Source of the DNA: Bugula neritina
Taxonomy: Eukaryota > Bryozoa > Gymnolaemata > Cheilostomatida > Bugulidae
Assembly: GCA_964035545.1 (NCBI GenBank)
Contig: OZ037767.1
Coordinates: 24,385,128 to 24,449,127, forward strand
Direction of reading: 5' to 3'
DNA length: 64,000 nucleotides
Position numbers and translations under genes: made by a program. Positions 32,373 to 48,400 of this stretch are shown here, in pieces. The number at the start of each line of letters is the position of its first letter. Position 1 is the stretch's first letter. The notes below the pieces were generated by a model. The model did no database searches and was not told the DNA's origin. It saw nothing but the letters and a program-made list of their open reading frames with translations.

Positions 32373-34681
32373 CTACAAGAATTTCCAAGGTCCTGTTGGT
32401 GTTCGACTGGTAGAGCTAGCTTGCGTTTCATTGGCCAAAACATCGCCATTAACAGCTGCTTCATAGGAATGTTGTGATGAAGTGTTGAAGTTTCTAAGAT
32501 TGCTAGTGTCAAGGACATAGGATGAGCCGGGTCGAGTGAGATACGAGTTTGACGATTGCCTGCTTGCAGTCGGCCCTGTCATTCGACCTTGAGGTTCCTG
32601 CCAGATAGAATAAGTCACTTATATATAACTGAAGACTTAATCCATAAAACAAGTGATATAGTAGCCATGCAAACAGTACATGTTGTAAAGATACAACTAC
32701 CTTTCTTTACTTTTTATAGCTGTCTTCATAGTAAAAACACAACAAATTATAGCAAATCAAACTAACACATGATGCAACTACACTAATGTTATAATACAGT
32801 ATAACTATACTAATACAGTAATCATACTACAGTATAACTAGATACTAACCTTTACAATAATTCTCTTGCTTAGGAGTTCTGATTTAGTAGTTCTCTGGCA
32901 TCCCACGGCAGCAAAGAGTGGCCAGATGGCATCAACAGCTGATGCAAAATCTGCAGGTGATCTAAATAATGTACAAGCAATTCATTGGAGATGATGACAC
33001 TTGAAGCACTTGCACAGTGTTGTCAGTGGCACAGCTCTTCTTATTGTAAGTAATTTCACAAGAAAAGCATAATATTGCATGAACAACAACTTCAGTCAGT
33101 AGCAAGATTGATTAGGGCAGACTCTTGATATTTGAGTTATATACTTACTAAAAGCTCGAATAACAAACAACTTATGATCCTCTAGCTAAATGCAGATGCA
33201 AAAGATGCTACAAGAAATTGCAGCTAACAACTTTTGCCAGCGATGAATCCTTTTGACACCTAATTGACAAGATTGGACTATTCTTGTAACAATCTTACAT
33301 TACTAACATATTATTGTGTGTGTGCTTGCCTGTGTGCGCCTGTGTATTCCATTTTGTTTCCACTTCCAAAAAAAAAACAAATAATTGACTTAACAATATT
33401 AGTAAAATAAATACTGTAGTTGAAATACCTAGACTGAGAGTCCAACACATCGGTGTTTGATCCTGCCCGCAATAAACTCAGCACAACTGGGCCATGGCCT
33501 TGAAAAGCAGCACAATGCAAAGCAGTCCAGTTGGTACCTTTGTTTACAGCATTTACATCAGCACTAAAAATCAGAATAACTTTCTGTATATGACTAATGA
33601 CTCACTTGGTAAATTTAGTAAATTCAAATACTGAAACTAAGAATAGAATATTTACCCATTTTTAAGAAGGATATTGACAATGTCTGTGTACCCCCAAAAT
33701 GATGCTATAGCTAAGGCAGTCATGCCATCACTTCCTTGGTTATTCACATCACAACCTTTCTGCAAAAGCTGGGTGACAAGCTGAAACAGAAATTATCAAT
33801 AACTACCTAGGCTAGTTGTCAAGAGGCATTTACACTCCAAGTTTGGTATTTGCAGAAAAAAATCATTAAAAAACTATAAAAAAAAAACTGAATCTTCGAA
33901 TTTAATTACTCAATGTTGCATTTAAAAATATAAGATGGCATTGGTGATGGCAATTTGTTTCTCTTAGTCAGTGCAGTATCAATTTGAGTGAAGTTCGTGG
34001 CCTTGCTTTCATTGTACTTATTATTACTACAGTTTTCAAGTTACCATTTTACATCATGACAACTGACAAGTTATGTCAAATTACATACACCAGTATTTTG
34101 TATTAAACATTGAAGAAAAAATTAATAACCATAAGTTTAAAGCTTTTGCCTAAAAACTAACAAACTCACAGTAAAACTTTTATTTACAACTAGTTAGTAA
34201 CAATAACCTTGCTTTCTAAAATTGTATTCATATGCTTGCTATTTATTATGCATTGCTATATAAAATACATACTTAGTATTGTTTACCCAAATATTTAATT
34301 AAATATTAAATGATAAATTACAAAAAAAAATTTTTATTTAACAAAAGTGCAAAGAAGTTTTAGCAAACAAATTTTCAGTAAATGAAAATCTAGCAGTAAG
34401 TGCATATCTCATTATCTGTCTCTCACAGACTGTTCAATTTAGCATAAGAAGTTAATATCCTAATGACAATATAAATATGGCTAAATTTAATACTAATAAC
34501 TCGTCAATTCTGTGCACATATAAAATATAAGAATAATAAGTTGGCAAAACAACATTCTAGCTTTTACTTTTAGTAACTTGAAAAAGAATTTTTATTTTAT
34601 AAGTTAAAACTTACTAAATATACTGCTTACCTTTGTGTCTCCATTTGCCACAGCATTTGTCAATCGACTAAGACTAGCCAT
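32373..34681 (-). CDS. Small ankyrin-repeat protein
   Basis: Exons 34631-34681, 33656-33780, 33429-33563, 32850-32961 and 32373-32597 join in phase, giving 215 residues. Residues about 5-115 form three to four ankyrin repeats: NAVANGDTKLVTQLLQKGCD, DGMTALAIASFWGYTDIVNI, TNWTALHCAAFQGHGPVVLS and a degenerate SRSPADFASAVDAIWPLFAA. Then comes a basic stretch (CQRTTKSELLSKRIIVK) and a Ser/Thr/Gln-rich, probably disordered tail of about 75 residues. Ankyrin repeats are protein-binding scaffolds; the partner cannot be read from sequence, and I cannot assign an orthologue. The start is the first ATG of exon 1, close to the first repeat. The gene faces DNAJB13 tail to tail. No signal peptide or membrane segment is visible. 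Confidence 0.85.
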
Positions 34682-36225
34682 TAACAAAAGAAACCGATTA
34701 ACTTCCAACTCTATCTAATAGACACACTCACAGTGAGCATAAAATTAAATATACAGATGTATCGGAATAAGTACCACTGCCACTGTGATTATTAGTATCG
34801 GTTTGAGTAATAATTAGAATTGAGACTTAAAAGGTTAAGTTAATAATACTAGAGTCACTTGGCAAATTTAATTAGGAGTAGAGCAACAGATCTTAATTTA
34901 AAGTACTAAAGAGTAAAAGTGAACTAAATCATAACCAAATAGACGAAGACACTAACTAGCAAACGCACGCGGTTTGTGGTTGGCGGAAATAAACATCGCT
35001 AAAGCTTAGCAACAATCATGGCAACGTACACCGTATTGGCTACTTGCTTGCAATCTTATTGGCTATTTCAATGCACTCGGGAGATGGTTCAAAAACAAAA
35101 GTAACGATAACTCTACAACCAAAGCTAGAAGCATTATAATACTACCACGCGTGAAGACGAAAACATGATGGCCAATGCTTGTATGATTACAACATCAATT
35201 TAAATCTTAGTGGTTGAAGCCCAAAATTAGCAATACTATAGTTATCACTACTAAAAAAGAAGTCATCAATGTCACACAACAAGTACAAATTATAATTCCA
35301 CCCAATCAAAAGGGCCCTCAAAAGCTAAAAAGTTATAAGCTTGAAGTTGGGTCTATGCTGGCTGACAGAAACTACTCATTATAGCTGAAAAGATATTCTA
35401 CTACGTAGTTTACAACAGCATACATAACTTAAATTTTACTCACCCTGTAAATATGCAGTAATGCAGAGTTTTATGTAACCATGCTTGCTATTTATTTCAG
35501 GCTAACCAGTATGCAACAGTACTATTTGAAACAATTTTGTGATTTTTCATGTCTGCAAGACTTATAGAGTGGTGTGTATGCGAAATAAGTATATACAGGT
35601 GCATTCTATTCACAGGATTTTAGTAGGTGTACAGGCTACAATTTTTAAGAGAACATAACTTCTTTTGCCACAGACTTTTACAAATAGAGCTAGTTTTTGA
35701 TCCTGTACAGGCCTGCTTTAAAGTGCTACACTTTATAGTGACAATACATTACAGCCGTGCGTATCTACATGTGTTTAACAAGATTAAGATTGTTCGTAAC
35801 TAGAAAAAGTAGTTAATAAGAAACTACTTAGAAGCTGCCTGCTGCAAGAATTAAGTAAAGTAAAAGAGATATGAGTATAAATTATATGGAATCTTAAAGA
35901 CATGGCGTGTTTGATCTTCAATAAGTCATTATAATATAATGATACATAATATATAATTTAATAATGCATAATATATTTCTACATTTAATATATATTTTAA
36001 ACTAATTATTATATAACAGAATGATATTTTATTATATTATATTACAATATCTAATGTGATATATTCATGATAAATATAATATATTACCAATTATGTGATT
36101 ATTATGAAGACACTGAATCAATGAGAAGAAAACTCCGATTCAATTAATTCAGTTTACACATTAAACAATCATGTGAAATCTTTAAAAGCCTGCCATCAAT
36201 TTTGGGTTCAAAATTTATGCATGCT

Positions 36226-36267
36226 AAAATTTACCATACGCGCACATGTGCGCGTATGGTAAATTTT
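36226..36267. repeat. Perfect 42-bp palindrome with CG-rich centre
   Basis: AAAATTTACCATACGCGCAC then A|T at the dyad (36246/36247), followed by the exact complement. There is no loop. The centre GCGCACATGTGCGC stands out in this AT-rich region. Confidence 0.9.
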
Positions 36268-36726
36268 GTGCATCTCATCTGACATAATAGTAATACGAAT
36301 ATGTTCATATATAATAGTTGAAACGATTCTTTCAGTGTGTCATTACATAAATTTGGGAGTTATCTGTCTAATTTCTAACATGAACTTGGCAGCTATATGT
36401 AATTATTATTTTGTAAGTTATATTGATAAATTTGGCAAGATAACATTGGGCAAGCGCATTAAGTTTAATGTAGGAGCAGAATTTTTCTCTGTTCAGGGAG
36501 ATAAGCAATTTGTAAGACCTAAAGTTTTTATTCATACACCCAATCGAAACTTGCATCACAACTGTTCAACCATATTATTTAAATCCTCAACGTTGTTTGC
36601 AGAACTTTTTCTTCATTTAGACAGTTGTTAGTCTGATTTCTCACCACCAGTTTATATATAACTGTTAGAACTAGAGTATATAGTATATATAACTGTAATT
36701 AAAAGTAGAGTATAGCATATGATATA

Positions 36727-36872
36727 GCTGTTAGGGCAATAGAGTAGCATAGAGCTGTTAAGACAATAGAGTAGCATAGAGCTGTTAGGACAATAGAGTA
36801 GCATAGAGCTGTTAAGACAATAGAGTAGCATAGAGCTGCTAGGACAATAGAGTAGCATAGAGCTGCTAGGAC
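36727..36872. repeat. 27-bp minisatellite
   Basis: About 5.5 copies of a unit like GCTGTTAGGACAATAGAGTA plus GCATAGA. Variants alternate (TTAGG, TTAAG, CTAGG). It is intergenic. Because the unit is a multiple of three, it leaves an open but meaningless frame on the minus strand. Confidence 0.9.
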
Positions 36873-39800
36873 TTGACTAGTATACTTAATACTTGCTCTA
36901 CTAAATTACCAGAAGAAAGTGTCAGAAGAAGCAGATAATTAAGATAGCTGACTATATTCTAAGACTAATTGAGAGTTTGATAATTAGCAGTATACAGCAG
37001 CATCAATATGCCATATAATTTAGTCATCATTTCTAATAAGTATTGACATATTATATTTCCATTGGCATACCCACTGTGTAAGACTTAAATGTCAGACTAA
37101 GTAAAAATCAACATTGATTGTGCATAGTGGTTTCTGTTTTCCATTATTGTACAGCCAATGTATACTGTATTATATTATATGTTTTATCCTATATTATATT
37201 TTATATACTTTATGTTATATATCATAATATATATTGCAATTATATATAACTGTTGAGATACAAAACAGAAAACTGAAATGATGGGTTTTTGTTGAATGTA
37301 GATCGTGCAAATCCTAGGTGATACCAACCTATCTCAAATAATATGAAGTTAGGTGTTTGGATTCTAAGTATATTAGATATGTTTCACCTCAGACCTCTAA
37401 TTTTAGAATTTAGATAATTCACTCACTGTAATGTAGCATATTTGAGAGATCAGATGGGTTTTAGAACCCTACTTTTAATCAATAACAACTACTGGCTAGT
37501 AATGCAGCAGCATATGGTGAATAGACTCCAGGGATCAAGTAATTTGTGTTATGACTTATGAGTAGACTCTCTAGAGATCAAGTAACTTGTAATATATTTA
37601 TATTTGTCTGTCCAAAGCTTGTCTTGTCTTTTATGCCAAGTTACTAATTAGTTGCAGGCAGATGTATACAATGTATTTTTTCTCACCCATCTCCGATTTT
37701 TCCTGTCCGGCAGCGAGTTTATAATATAATATATATGTATATATAATATAATATATTATAGAGTATATAATAAAATATAGACCCTACTGCCTGATATAAA
37801 CTCTGTAACATAACTGAACCAACATTTGCTCACAGTTTTAAAGTATAGCTGGTATTATGTAAGATATTACATAACTCAATCGCTCAGCTAAGATGATGGT
37901 AAGATTAGGATATTTATTATACATACTCACATGTTTATACCAGCTTCATTTACTTCTCTACTTACAACATTATATGTTAATATAATTTAATAAATCTACG
38001 GTGTATCACATGAATGCATGGTTAGGGTATTGTCACACTCTAGACCTACAAAATAACTTAACCTCTTTTAACTACACAGACTTGAGGTATTATAGGTGCA
38101 GAAATGGAGAAATTGAGAAAAGCCTAAAATAATTAAATAACTTAGAATATCTCAATTTCTCCACTACTATTCCTAAGTGACAGATTTATTAAAATATTTC
38201 GTTCGCTGTGCTAAATGAAGTCAAATAATTTATTAAGAGTTGCTAAGAAATATAATTTCTGATTGTAATTCTTACATTGTTCCATACATTTGGTATGTTA
38301 TATATGGAAGTCTATAAAGCACTCTATCTGAGATACATGCTTTCAAAATTGGCTCTTCTAAAGATAAACCTAAAGTCGTTTCATAAAATCACATTAGTGA
38401 GACTCATTAGTGTGCAGAGGTTTAAGGAGGCACTCAAACCACTCCTTCTTTCCTAACCTTTATTTTCAGAAACTCAGTCAACAAGTATAAAGTTCAAGTA
38501 GGTTTTTGCGTTTTCAAACTCTAATCATTTACTCATTTTATAAACTGGAATTCCTTTAGCCTATAACTTTGCCTACTCAAAAGAAGGACATATTATCTGC
38601 AATAACTAGTGACTCATATATAATTGTTGTAGAGCTATATCTCCAGAGATCAAATTGTAGCAAAATATCAGGCATTCCAATGTTGAGAGAATGGAATTAT
38701 TTTCAATCTTATATGCAAGTCCGAAATTTCTATATGATAATGATCAATTTTATAGATTATTGCATTCTTGTCTGAATGGTTTTTGTGTGATCAAATATTG
38801 ATGAATCTTGTAACACATTGATTGTTATTGGAACCTGCATAGAAATCTACTGAAGCATTGATCAGTAAATATTGTACATAAAATTGTGTTCATGCATGCA
38901 ATATGCCCCCATGTGTTGTATAACCATTATTAGCTTTGTTTCTTTATTAAAATATAGTTTATCGATTTGTTCTGCTTAAACCTATATATATGGATAACTT
39001 ATTGAGGCATGATTGATTGCTATAATGTTTAATGCAAAACTCATAGTTTTCCATAAGTTATTCCTTTAATGAATAATATAACTTTGAGGGCTTTAGACAA
39101 AATCTAAGATAGAAATACATATATACTTGGGCTTTTACTATTAAACTGCACCAACAATGATCGTTATTTAAATTGTGCTTGGGTAGCTGATACTCTGTTG
39201 TGATTTTGTTTTGCTGCTCGTAACTAGGAAACTGCTGCTAAGCTACAACTACTTGAAGCTTGAACTGCTCCACTAGATTACTATCAGCGCTACTGTAATC
39301 AAAGAGGCTAGAAACCAATCACGTGACATGTTTATAATATTTCACCACCGATCTGCACTGTGATAATGCTTCGTGTACAAGACAAGCTTTGCCTTGTTGG
39401 ATGTGTTGTTTTGATCAATAGCCTAGCTTGTGATGTACATGTGCATCAAATGCTTGCTCCGCAATGTACAGTAAACTGGGAATGTGGGCTGTTGCTGTTA
39501 TTGATTGACCTCATTTTACCTCTACACTATCTCATCTGGTAGTGAAACCAAATACTAACAGAGGCCATATCTAAAGACTAATTAAGGGGGCTGACTGCAT
39601 AGGCTAACCTACACAGCACTCATACAGAACTTACAACAGACCTGATGCGCCACTTGTACATTTTTGCTGAGACAAATTGAAATTTATTTAGCCCAAACAA
39701 AGGGTCTCATCATTGTTTTCTAGAATACCATTGTTTCAATGACAGCGAAGGAGCTGATGTAATACATGTTAGCAGATATTTTAAAAGATGCTAAGATTTC

Positions 39801-40303
39801 TTGATCCTATTGAGCCAAATAATCATAAATAAGACATGACCTCACAAGCCAACTTCAAGTATAGTTCTGGGACTGATTTTCCATTATTAATTATTATTCT
39901 AAGAAAATTGAATGATTTGAATGTAGACAAAATGACATTATATTACACTGTGTGCTGGTGCATTATCTAATCACATCTATAAACCCTTTATTTCTACCCA
40001 TCCTGGTTAGGGAGTGCTTTTATTAAGCTGAACAAGGATGGCCCAACATAAATTCTACACTTAGCAGCAGGTCAAAATAACAAGCAATTTTAAGTTGGTA
40101 TGAATGATTTATTGACAGAAAATACTTAAGAGCTATTGCTAATTTAATTTTGACACTTATGGGAGGAGATATAGAAACAAAATTCAAATTACTTAAACGC
40201 AATTGGTGAAGATTGAAAATCCTAACATTTTAGATAATTAACAAAAAGTTTGCAAATAAACATTTGCTGTCAAGATTGATTTTTTGCCGATTGGTTTAAC
40301 TTC

Positions 40304-43102
<2,799 letters not shown>

Positions 43103-43199
43103 CTTGTTTTGATTTTGGTTTGAGCGTAGAGTGAGCGAGAGTTGAAGCTGTTTGCACTAGCTGAAAGCGACTTTCTGGTCACCGGTGTTTGGACGGAAT

Positions 43200-43209
43200 C
43201 ATTTTATAT
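43200..43209 (-). promoter_or_regulatory. TATA-like element, beta-tubulin promoter
   Basis: On the minus strand the sequence reads GATATAAAAT about 98-107 bp upstream of the beta-tubulin ATG. That position is reasonable for a core promoter if the 5' UTR is about 70 bp. A second TATA-like run (TTTTATATAGG) lies at about 43269-43279. Confidence 0.4.
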
Positions 43210-43228
43210 CGCTAATGAGGTCATACTT

Positions 43229-43241
43229 GTTGCCGCGCAAC
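43229..43241. promoter_or_regulatory. X-box-like (RFX) motif upstream of beta-tubulin
   Basis: GTTGCCGCGCAAC is an almost perfect inverted repeat close to the RFX consensus GTNRCC-N(0-3)-RGYAAC (one mismatch in the second half). It lies about 127 bp upstream of the ATG. RFX factors drive ciliary genes in animals, which agrees with the EGEF tail of this tubulin. Confidence 0.5.
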
Positions 43242-44745
43242 AGTAGGTAGCAACTTTCTTAGCTCCGCCTATATAAAACATTGAGTCACGCGTAGTGAAC
43301 ACTTGTGCGAAAACTAATTGTTCCGGTATCACAACTCGTACGTAAATGGCCAAACAGTGATTTGCATGACAAAAATACACAGTAAATTTGCAGCTTAAAC
43401 TTTAAAAAGTTTACTTAAATTATAAAGCTTACCATGACAATACCATAAAAATAACTTTAAACCATTGGTCAAGGTGTAAGGAAAATAGTGGGGGTACCCT
43501 AAGAATTTAACTACATATATATCAGTTTAAGTGCAAGGGATGCCATTGGCCCTTAATTTTTCTACAAATATAAGTTTAAAATAAGTAGAATGTCAGAAGA
43601 AAGCAGCGATGGAAACGTCCTTTTTTTGCATATGATTAAAATGTATGGGGAATTATGGTGGAGGTATATATATAGTGCACCCCTTCATACTTTCATCTCA
43701 ATCACTGCTTTAAATTAATATTATATTTTTAAATATTCCTATAGGTACGGAAAAGCACAGACTTACTGGTTTTGAAAAATATATTTAAAGATGATAATTG
43801 CTTAGTAGCACTAGTTATAGCAGCTAGCTTTATAGCATGAGAAGCTGACTTTCTGTGAAATGCAGAACTCATACTTTAGCTCTCTCAACTCAGAAATTAT
43901 AAATCAAAATAAAATTTGCATCCCTATAAGAAAACGAATGGCATATGAGAAAACTTTGACCGAGGTCCACTTATTACTACTAAAAATAAAAGTGTAAAAA
44001 CTAGCATCCTATGATGTCTATTATAACTGATACAACCATTAAAAATTTCATATCTTTAAGCTCAACATATATATACCTTATTTAGGTATCATACATGGGA
44101 TTTAGCTATTTTTATGTTGGGTTATAAATTTACACCAATACTGCTTTAATTATTTTTGCATGACCATGCTTTGTGCTAACAATGGCCTAGATATTAGAGA
44201 TTGGAGTTGCCAATAATTAATACACCCTAATAATATTTTAGTATAATAAGTTTTTATCATGAAATTTACAAGTTGGCAGTCTGGAGATATTGAATGTTCT
44301 CATGGGTGGTGTTAGCTGTATTAAAGCCCATGCCCTCTTCACTAAGTAAACTTTACCACCCCAATCATTAGTACAGCACTAACAACATTAAAAGCTAGTT
44401 GCTAAGCGAAAGCTGTGGGTGTATTAGAATGAGTTAGGAGCTGGAATTTAATTTGAAAACTTTTTGATAAGCATAACAGGCATACCTATTTCAACAATAG
44501 TTGGTTTATCAAGCTGTATAACTGTATTGTTAAAGATCTATTGACCGTTCGCAAACACTTAGCTTTTTATATTGAGCAGTATTAGTGGCAGTATAAGAGA
44601 CTAAATTTTTATTGGAAAATAAAGCTGATAAAGAAAGCAAAGCTTTTTGTTTAGAATCCATCATAGAAACAACACTAGCTACATTTAAAGATAATTCCTA
44701 TCAAGTTATTATCATGTCAGCACCCCGAAAATAATAACACAAAAA

Positions 44746-45458
44746 AACTTTACATTATAAGTTATATGGAGGTGAAGCTAAGATATAGCTACTGTTACAT
44801 GAGTATGCAGAACAGAGTATACAATATTGTAAGTGAATTTTTGAAACCTAATGGAATTATTAATATAGATTTGTTTGAATGCAAAGCCATACAAGTAGTA
44901 GAAAACAATACGATTGAGAAATAAATAGAATACATATACAGAGTAATGGTGTTGTTACAGAATCTACCCTCACCTGCATATTATGTCCTTTTATATTACA
45001 AGAAAAATACAAAATTAACATAATTATGTTCAGAATCTAAAGACTAGGTATCTGTAGTAGACATGATCGTCCCGTGTTTCAATAACATTAGCTTCAGCAC
45101 CAACATTAGTTTCAGGGCCAGCAATAACTTTACATTATAAGTTATACGGAGGTGAAGCTAAGATATAGCTACTGTTACACGAGTATGCAGAACAGGGCAT
45201 ACAATATTGTAAGTGAATTTTTGAAACCTAATGAAATTATTAATATAAATTTGTTTGAATGCAAAGCCATACAAGTAGTAGAAAACAATACGATTGAGAA
45301 ATAAATAGAATGCATATACAGAGTGATGGTGGTATTACAGAATCTACCTCCACCTGCAAATTAACATAATTATGTTCAGAATCTAAAGACTAGGTATCTT
45401 TAGTAGACAAGATCTTCCCATGTTTCAATAACATTAGCCTCAGCACCAGCAATAACTT
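44746..45458. repeat. ZNFX1: Tandem duplication of ZNFX1 3' end (last coding bases plus 3' UTR)
   Basis: The two copies are 44746-45125 and 45126-45458, offset by 380 bp and highly similar (AACTTTACATTATAAGTTAT start both). The copy nearer the gene carries the real stop. The distal copy holds a decayed version of the last roughly 25 codons (45044-45127) in which the stop codon is changed, an 18-bp insertion is present, and a 34-bp segment is kept that is absent from the proximal copy. Confidence 0.85.
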
Positions 45459-48400
45459 CGGTTTCAGCAGTTTGTAGTGTATCCTGGTGCCGAATAGAGC
45501 TGCTTTCCACAATTTCTCTGTTTGCATCTGAATCTTTTAGCTTAGCTTCCTGCCGTAGGTTCTCAGACAAATATCTCTGAAATTCTCGAGCAAGATATTG
45601 TCTGCTAAGCCCAACAGTGTGAGGTTCCGGACTATTATTCCGGGATATAATATATGCATCTAAAACACAGACACAAGCATTAAAATATATTTAGAATTGA
45701 AATCTTAGTAGCATCTATATTTAACTATTAACATTTATTAGAGCTCTCATAGCCGACATCTTTTCATGACAATCCTGGTAAATGAGTAAGGATTTCTTTA
45801 AAATGATATTTCACTGCACTTAAATGGAGCGAAACATGCCAACACATGCACAACTATAACGACAGCATGTGCCTACAAGGGAACAACTGCCTCAAACATT
45901 TGTGTGACAAAATATGTCGACCATATTGACTTTTTTCTAATGAATGAACTTTCTTAACCATGACATTTACTAAAAGAAAAGCAGAAGGTATAAATCACGC
46001 TAGGAAATGAGACCAAAAGAGGTTTTGCTGATGTTTTACTCATTTACTAACTAGTTTACTTTTATGATATTTATATTAACCTAAAGTGTGGTGATAGCAG
46101 CACTGCCTATATCACCAAGTACTTCCATCTGACATATCATAGAGTCAGCTGTAAGACCAACCTTGTAACTCTTCCTTTCTCTTAAGGGATGTCGTGGAAG
46201 ATGCCAATTTAATCAGCACATCAGGAGTTGTCTTCTTTGCTCTGGTTTGTGGAGCATACCTGGCAGTGTTGAGCACTGGACGTCTGCAGAACTCAAAGGG
46301 ACAAAGAATCGGGTTTCCAGCAGCAAAGTTTCTTTCAACATATTCATCCATGTAATCAACCTACAATGATAGCAAACCTATACATTATAACCACTGAAGT
46401 TACAGAGACTACAACTCCTACACTGTACTGACACCAGGAGTGTAATATTGTTCAATATCATAAAATAAAACTGCATATTTAAATATGGGCTGTGAGCAAA
46501 GGCTATTGAAACAGATCAAAGGCTAATAATACTTCGTCTAAAACAAGGCAGGATGTATAAAATATATCCAAGAGAGAGAAGTAAGTAAAGTTGAGAGCTG
46601 GACTGAGATTGAGTAAATGCAGATCAAAAGTCAAATGACCACTCAGAAATTTCTAGAATAGAAAGAATGTAAAGCAAAGCTTTCAACTTAATTTAATATT
46701 TTAGTAAAAGGATCATTACAAAAAAACTGCATTAAAAATTATAAATTTTAAAAGCAAACAAATTTGATTTTACTAATTAAACAGAACTTCAAAAGAATAT
46801 TGACAATGTTAGTCCCACATCAAAGAGGTTTAATAAAATCAGCTCTTTTATATCTGTTAGACTGTCACATATTTTAACCGCAATAGTTCAAGAACAAGAA
46901 GTACAAGAAAGCATTAGCTGTATTGAAGAGAAGGCAGAGTAATGTCACTAAAGAGCGCAATACTCCTAACAGAATTGGCAAGCCAGGAGACACTGTAAAC
47001 ACTCTTAGTCTTTTAGTTGACACTAGCACTGCTTGAAAACCATACAGAATACTAGGGCCTAACGTTTTTTAACAAACAGAACTTTAATCATAACTAAAGA
47101 AGAATTTTCTTACGGGCAGTGAATGGCAGCAATCTCTGAGAAACATCCAGCGTGTGGTGCTGTCAACTGCTGCTTTCAAATAGTTTCTGGCTGATGCCAC
47201 AACAGCTTCTCTATCACATGCAGGGCACATATTAGGGCAGGGCTCACTGCACATGCCTAAACAGTCATACGTCTGAAAACACACCAGGCATAAAAACAAC
47301 AATATTAGCAGAAGTTATACAAAAAATCATCATTTCAAAGATGATAACCTATGTATGTATGCTTATGGCCTTTATTTACTCAAGATATGAAGAAGTACAG
47401 CAGGCTTCATACTATTATATTACACTACGCATGATGCCTCTAGTATAGTACTTCTAAGTGTAAGTTAATTGATGATTTTTATAAAAAAAGTAACAGCATA
47501 ACTGTAACAATTATTATTATAGTATACTTTTTGATTTAGTATTTAGATTTAAACTTATCTCTGTTAAAACTAAATTAATGCAGAAGGATCTGTTTGAATT
47601 TCAACATTGCGATTGATTTGAGTTCTATGTTATCACATTCTTCACACCAAAAAGTGTAAAATATTTTATTACTTATTTTAAAATATATGTTATTTACAAA
47701 ATAACTCTGCCACACTAAACGATAAAATTCTAATTATATGCCTATATGGTATTCAGGAGAACAAAACAAGAGTTAATTATGTAGCATATTGAGAAATACT
47801 TACAATTTTCTTGCATTTTCTGCATTTTAATTTTCTGGTACACTCTTCATAGCATGGGACATGGTCACACAGCATTTCACAGGGACCAGAGCAACTCTTT
47901 TCATGCTTTTTACAGCCCCATTTGCATTTCCTGTCCTTTTTACTATCCTCCTTTTTATTGTTAGTGTGCTTATCAAAAAGGCATTCTTCAAAACATTTCC
48001 GCAAGCACTTTCTTGGGTGACTACAACTGCAGAAAAAAGTACATGATACAACTGTGATAAAATAATGTAATTATATGTGACAATATAAGGCAACTCCATG
48101 TTACAATATGACTTGATTTGTCAAATTAAAACCATAAACTAGAAATACATCATCAGAAATTTTTAGAATGTATGATTGAAGAATGCCAGACAATCATGAA
48201 TCTAACACCAGCAAGGTCAAGCAAGGTCAGTAAATGCAGCAGATTCCAGTAATAAATCAGGACTAATACAAGAGACAAGACTTACACATATTCATAGTTA
48301 CAATATAAATCAAGAAATCTAATCATGTAGCAACATATCAGAGAACCTCATAAGACACAAATGACCTATGGGAGAAGCTAAGGGGAAGCAGTGGTGTATA

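Larger units (their letters stand above)
34682..40303. other. Gene-free interval of about 5.6 kb
   Basis: The left end should contain the ankyrin gene promoter (two ATTGGCT CCAAT-type boxes at about 35033-35065 and CATGGCAAC at 35017-35025, an RFX half-site). It also holds a perfect palindrome (36226-36267), a 27-bp minisatellite (36727-36872) and AT-rich runs. Small open frames at 36266-36631, 38569-38775 and 39360-39542 show no domain, repeat or splice context that I recognise. The right end includes the beta-tubulin 3' UTR. Confidence 0.5.
43103..45399. other. Intergenic region, beta-tubulin 5'/ZNFX1 3'
   Basis: The left end is the beta-tubulin promoter. The right end includes the ZNFX1 3' UTR and a roughly 380-bp tandem duplication of it. 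The middle (about 43300-44700) is AT-rich with no gene or repeat that I recognise. Confidence 0.5.

Noticed and set aside
36652-36858. ORF of repeated MLLYCPNSS
   Set aside because: Product of the 27-bp minisatellite whose period is a multiple of three.
39360-39542. 60-codon plus-strand ORF with hydrophobic end
   Set aside because: No homology recognised, no splice signals that extend it, and isolated in gene-free DNA.
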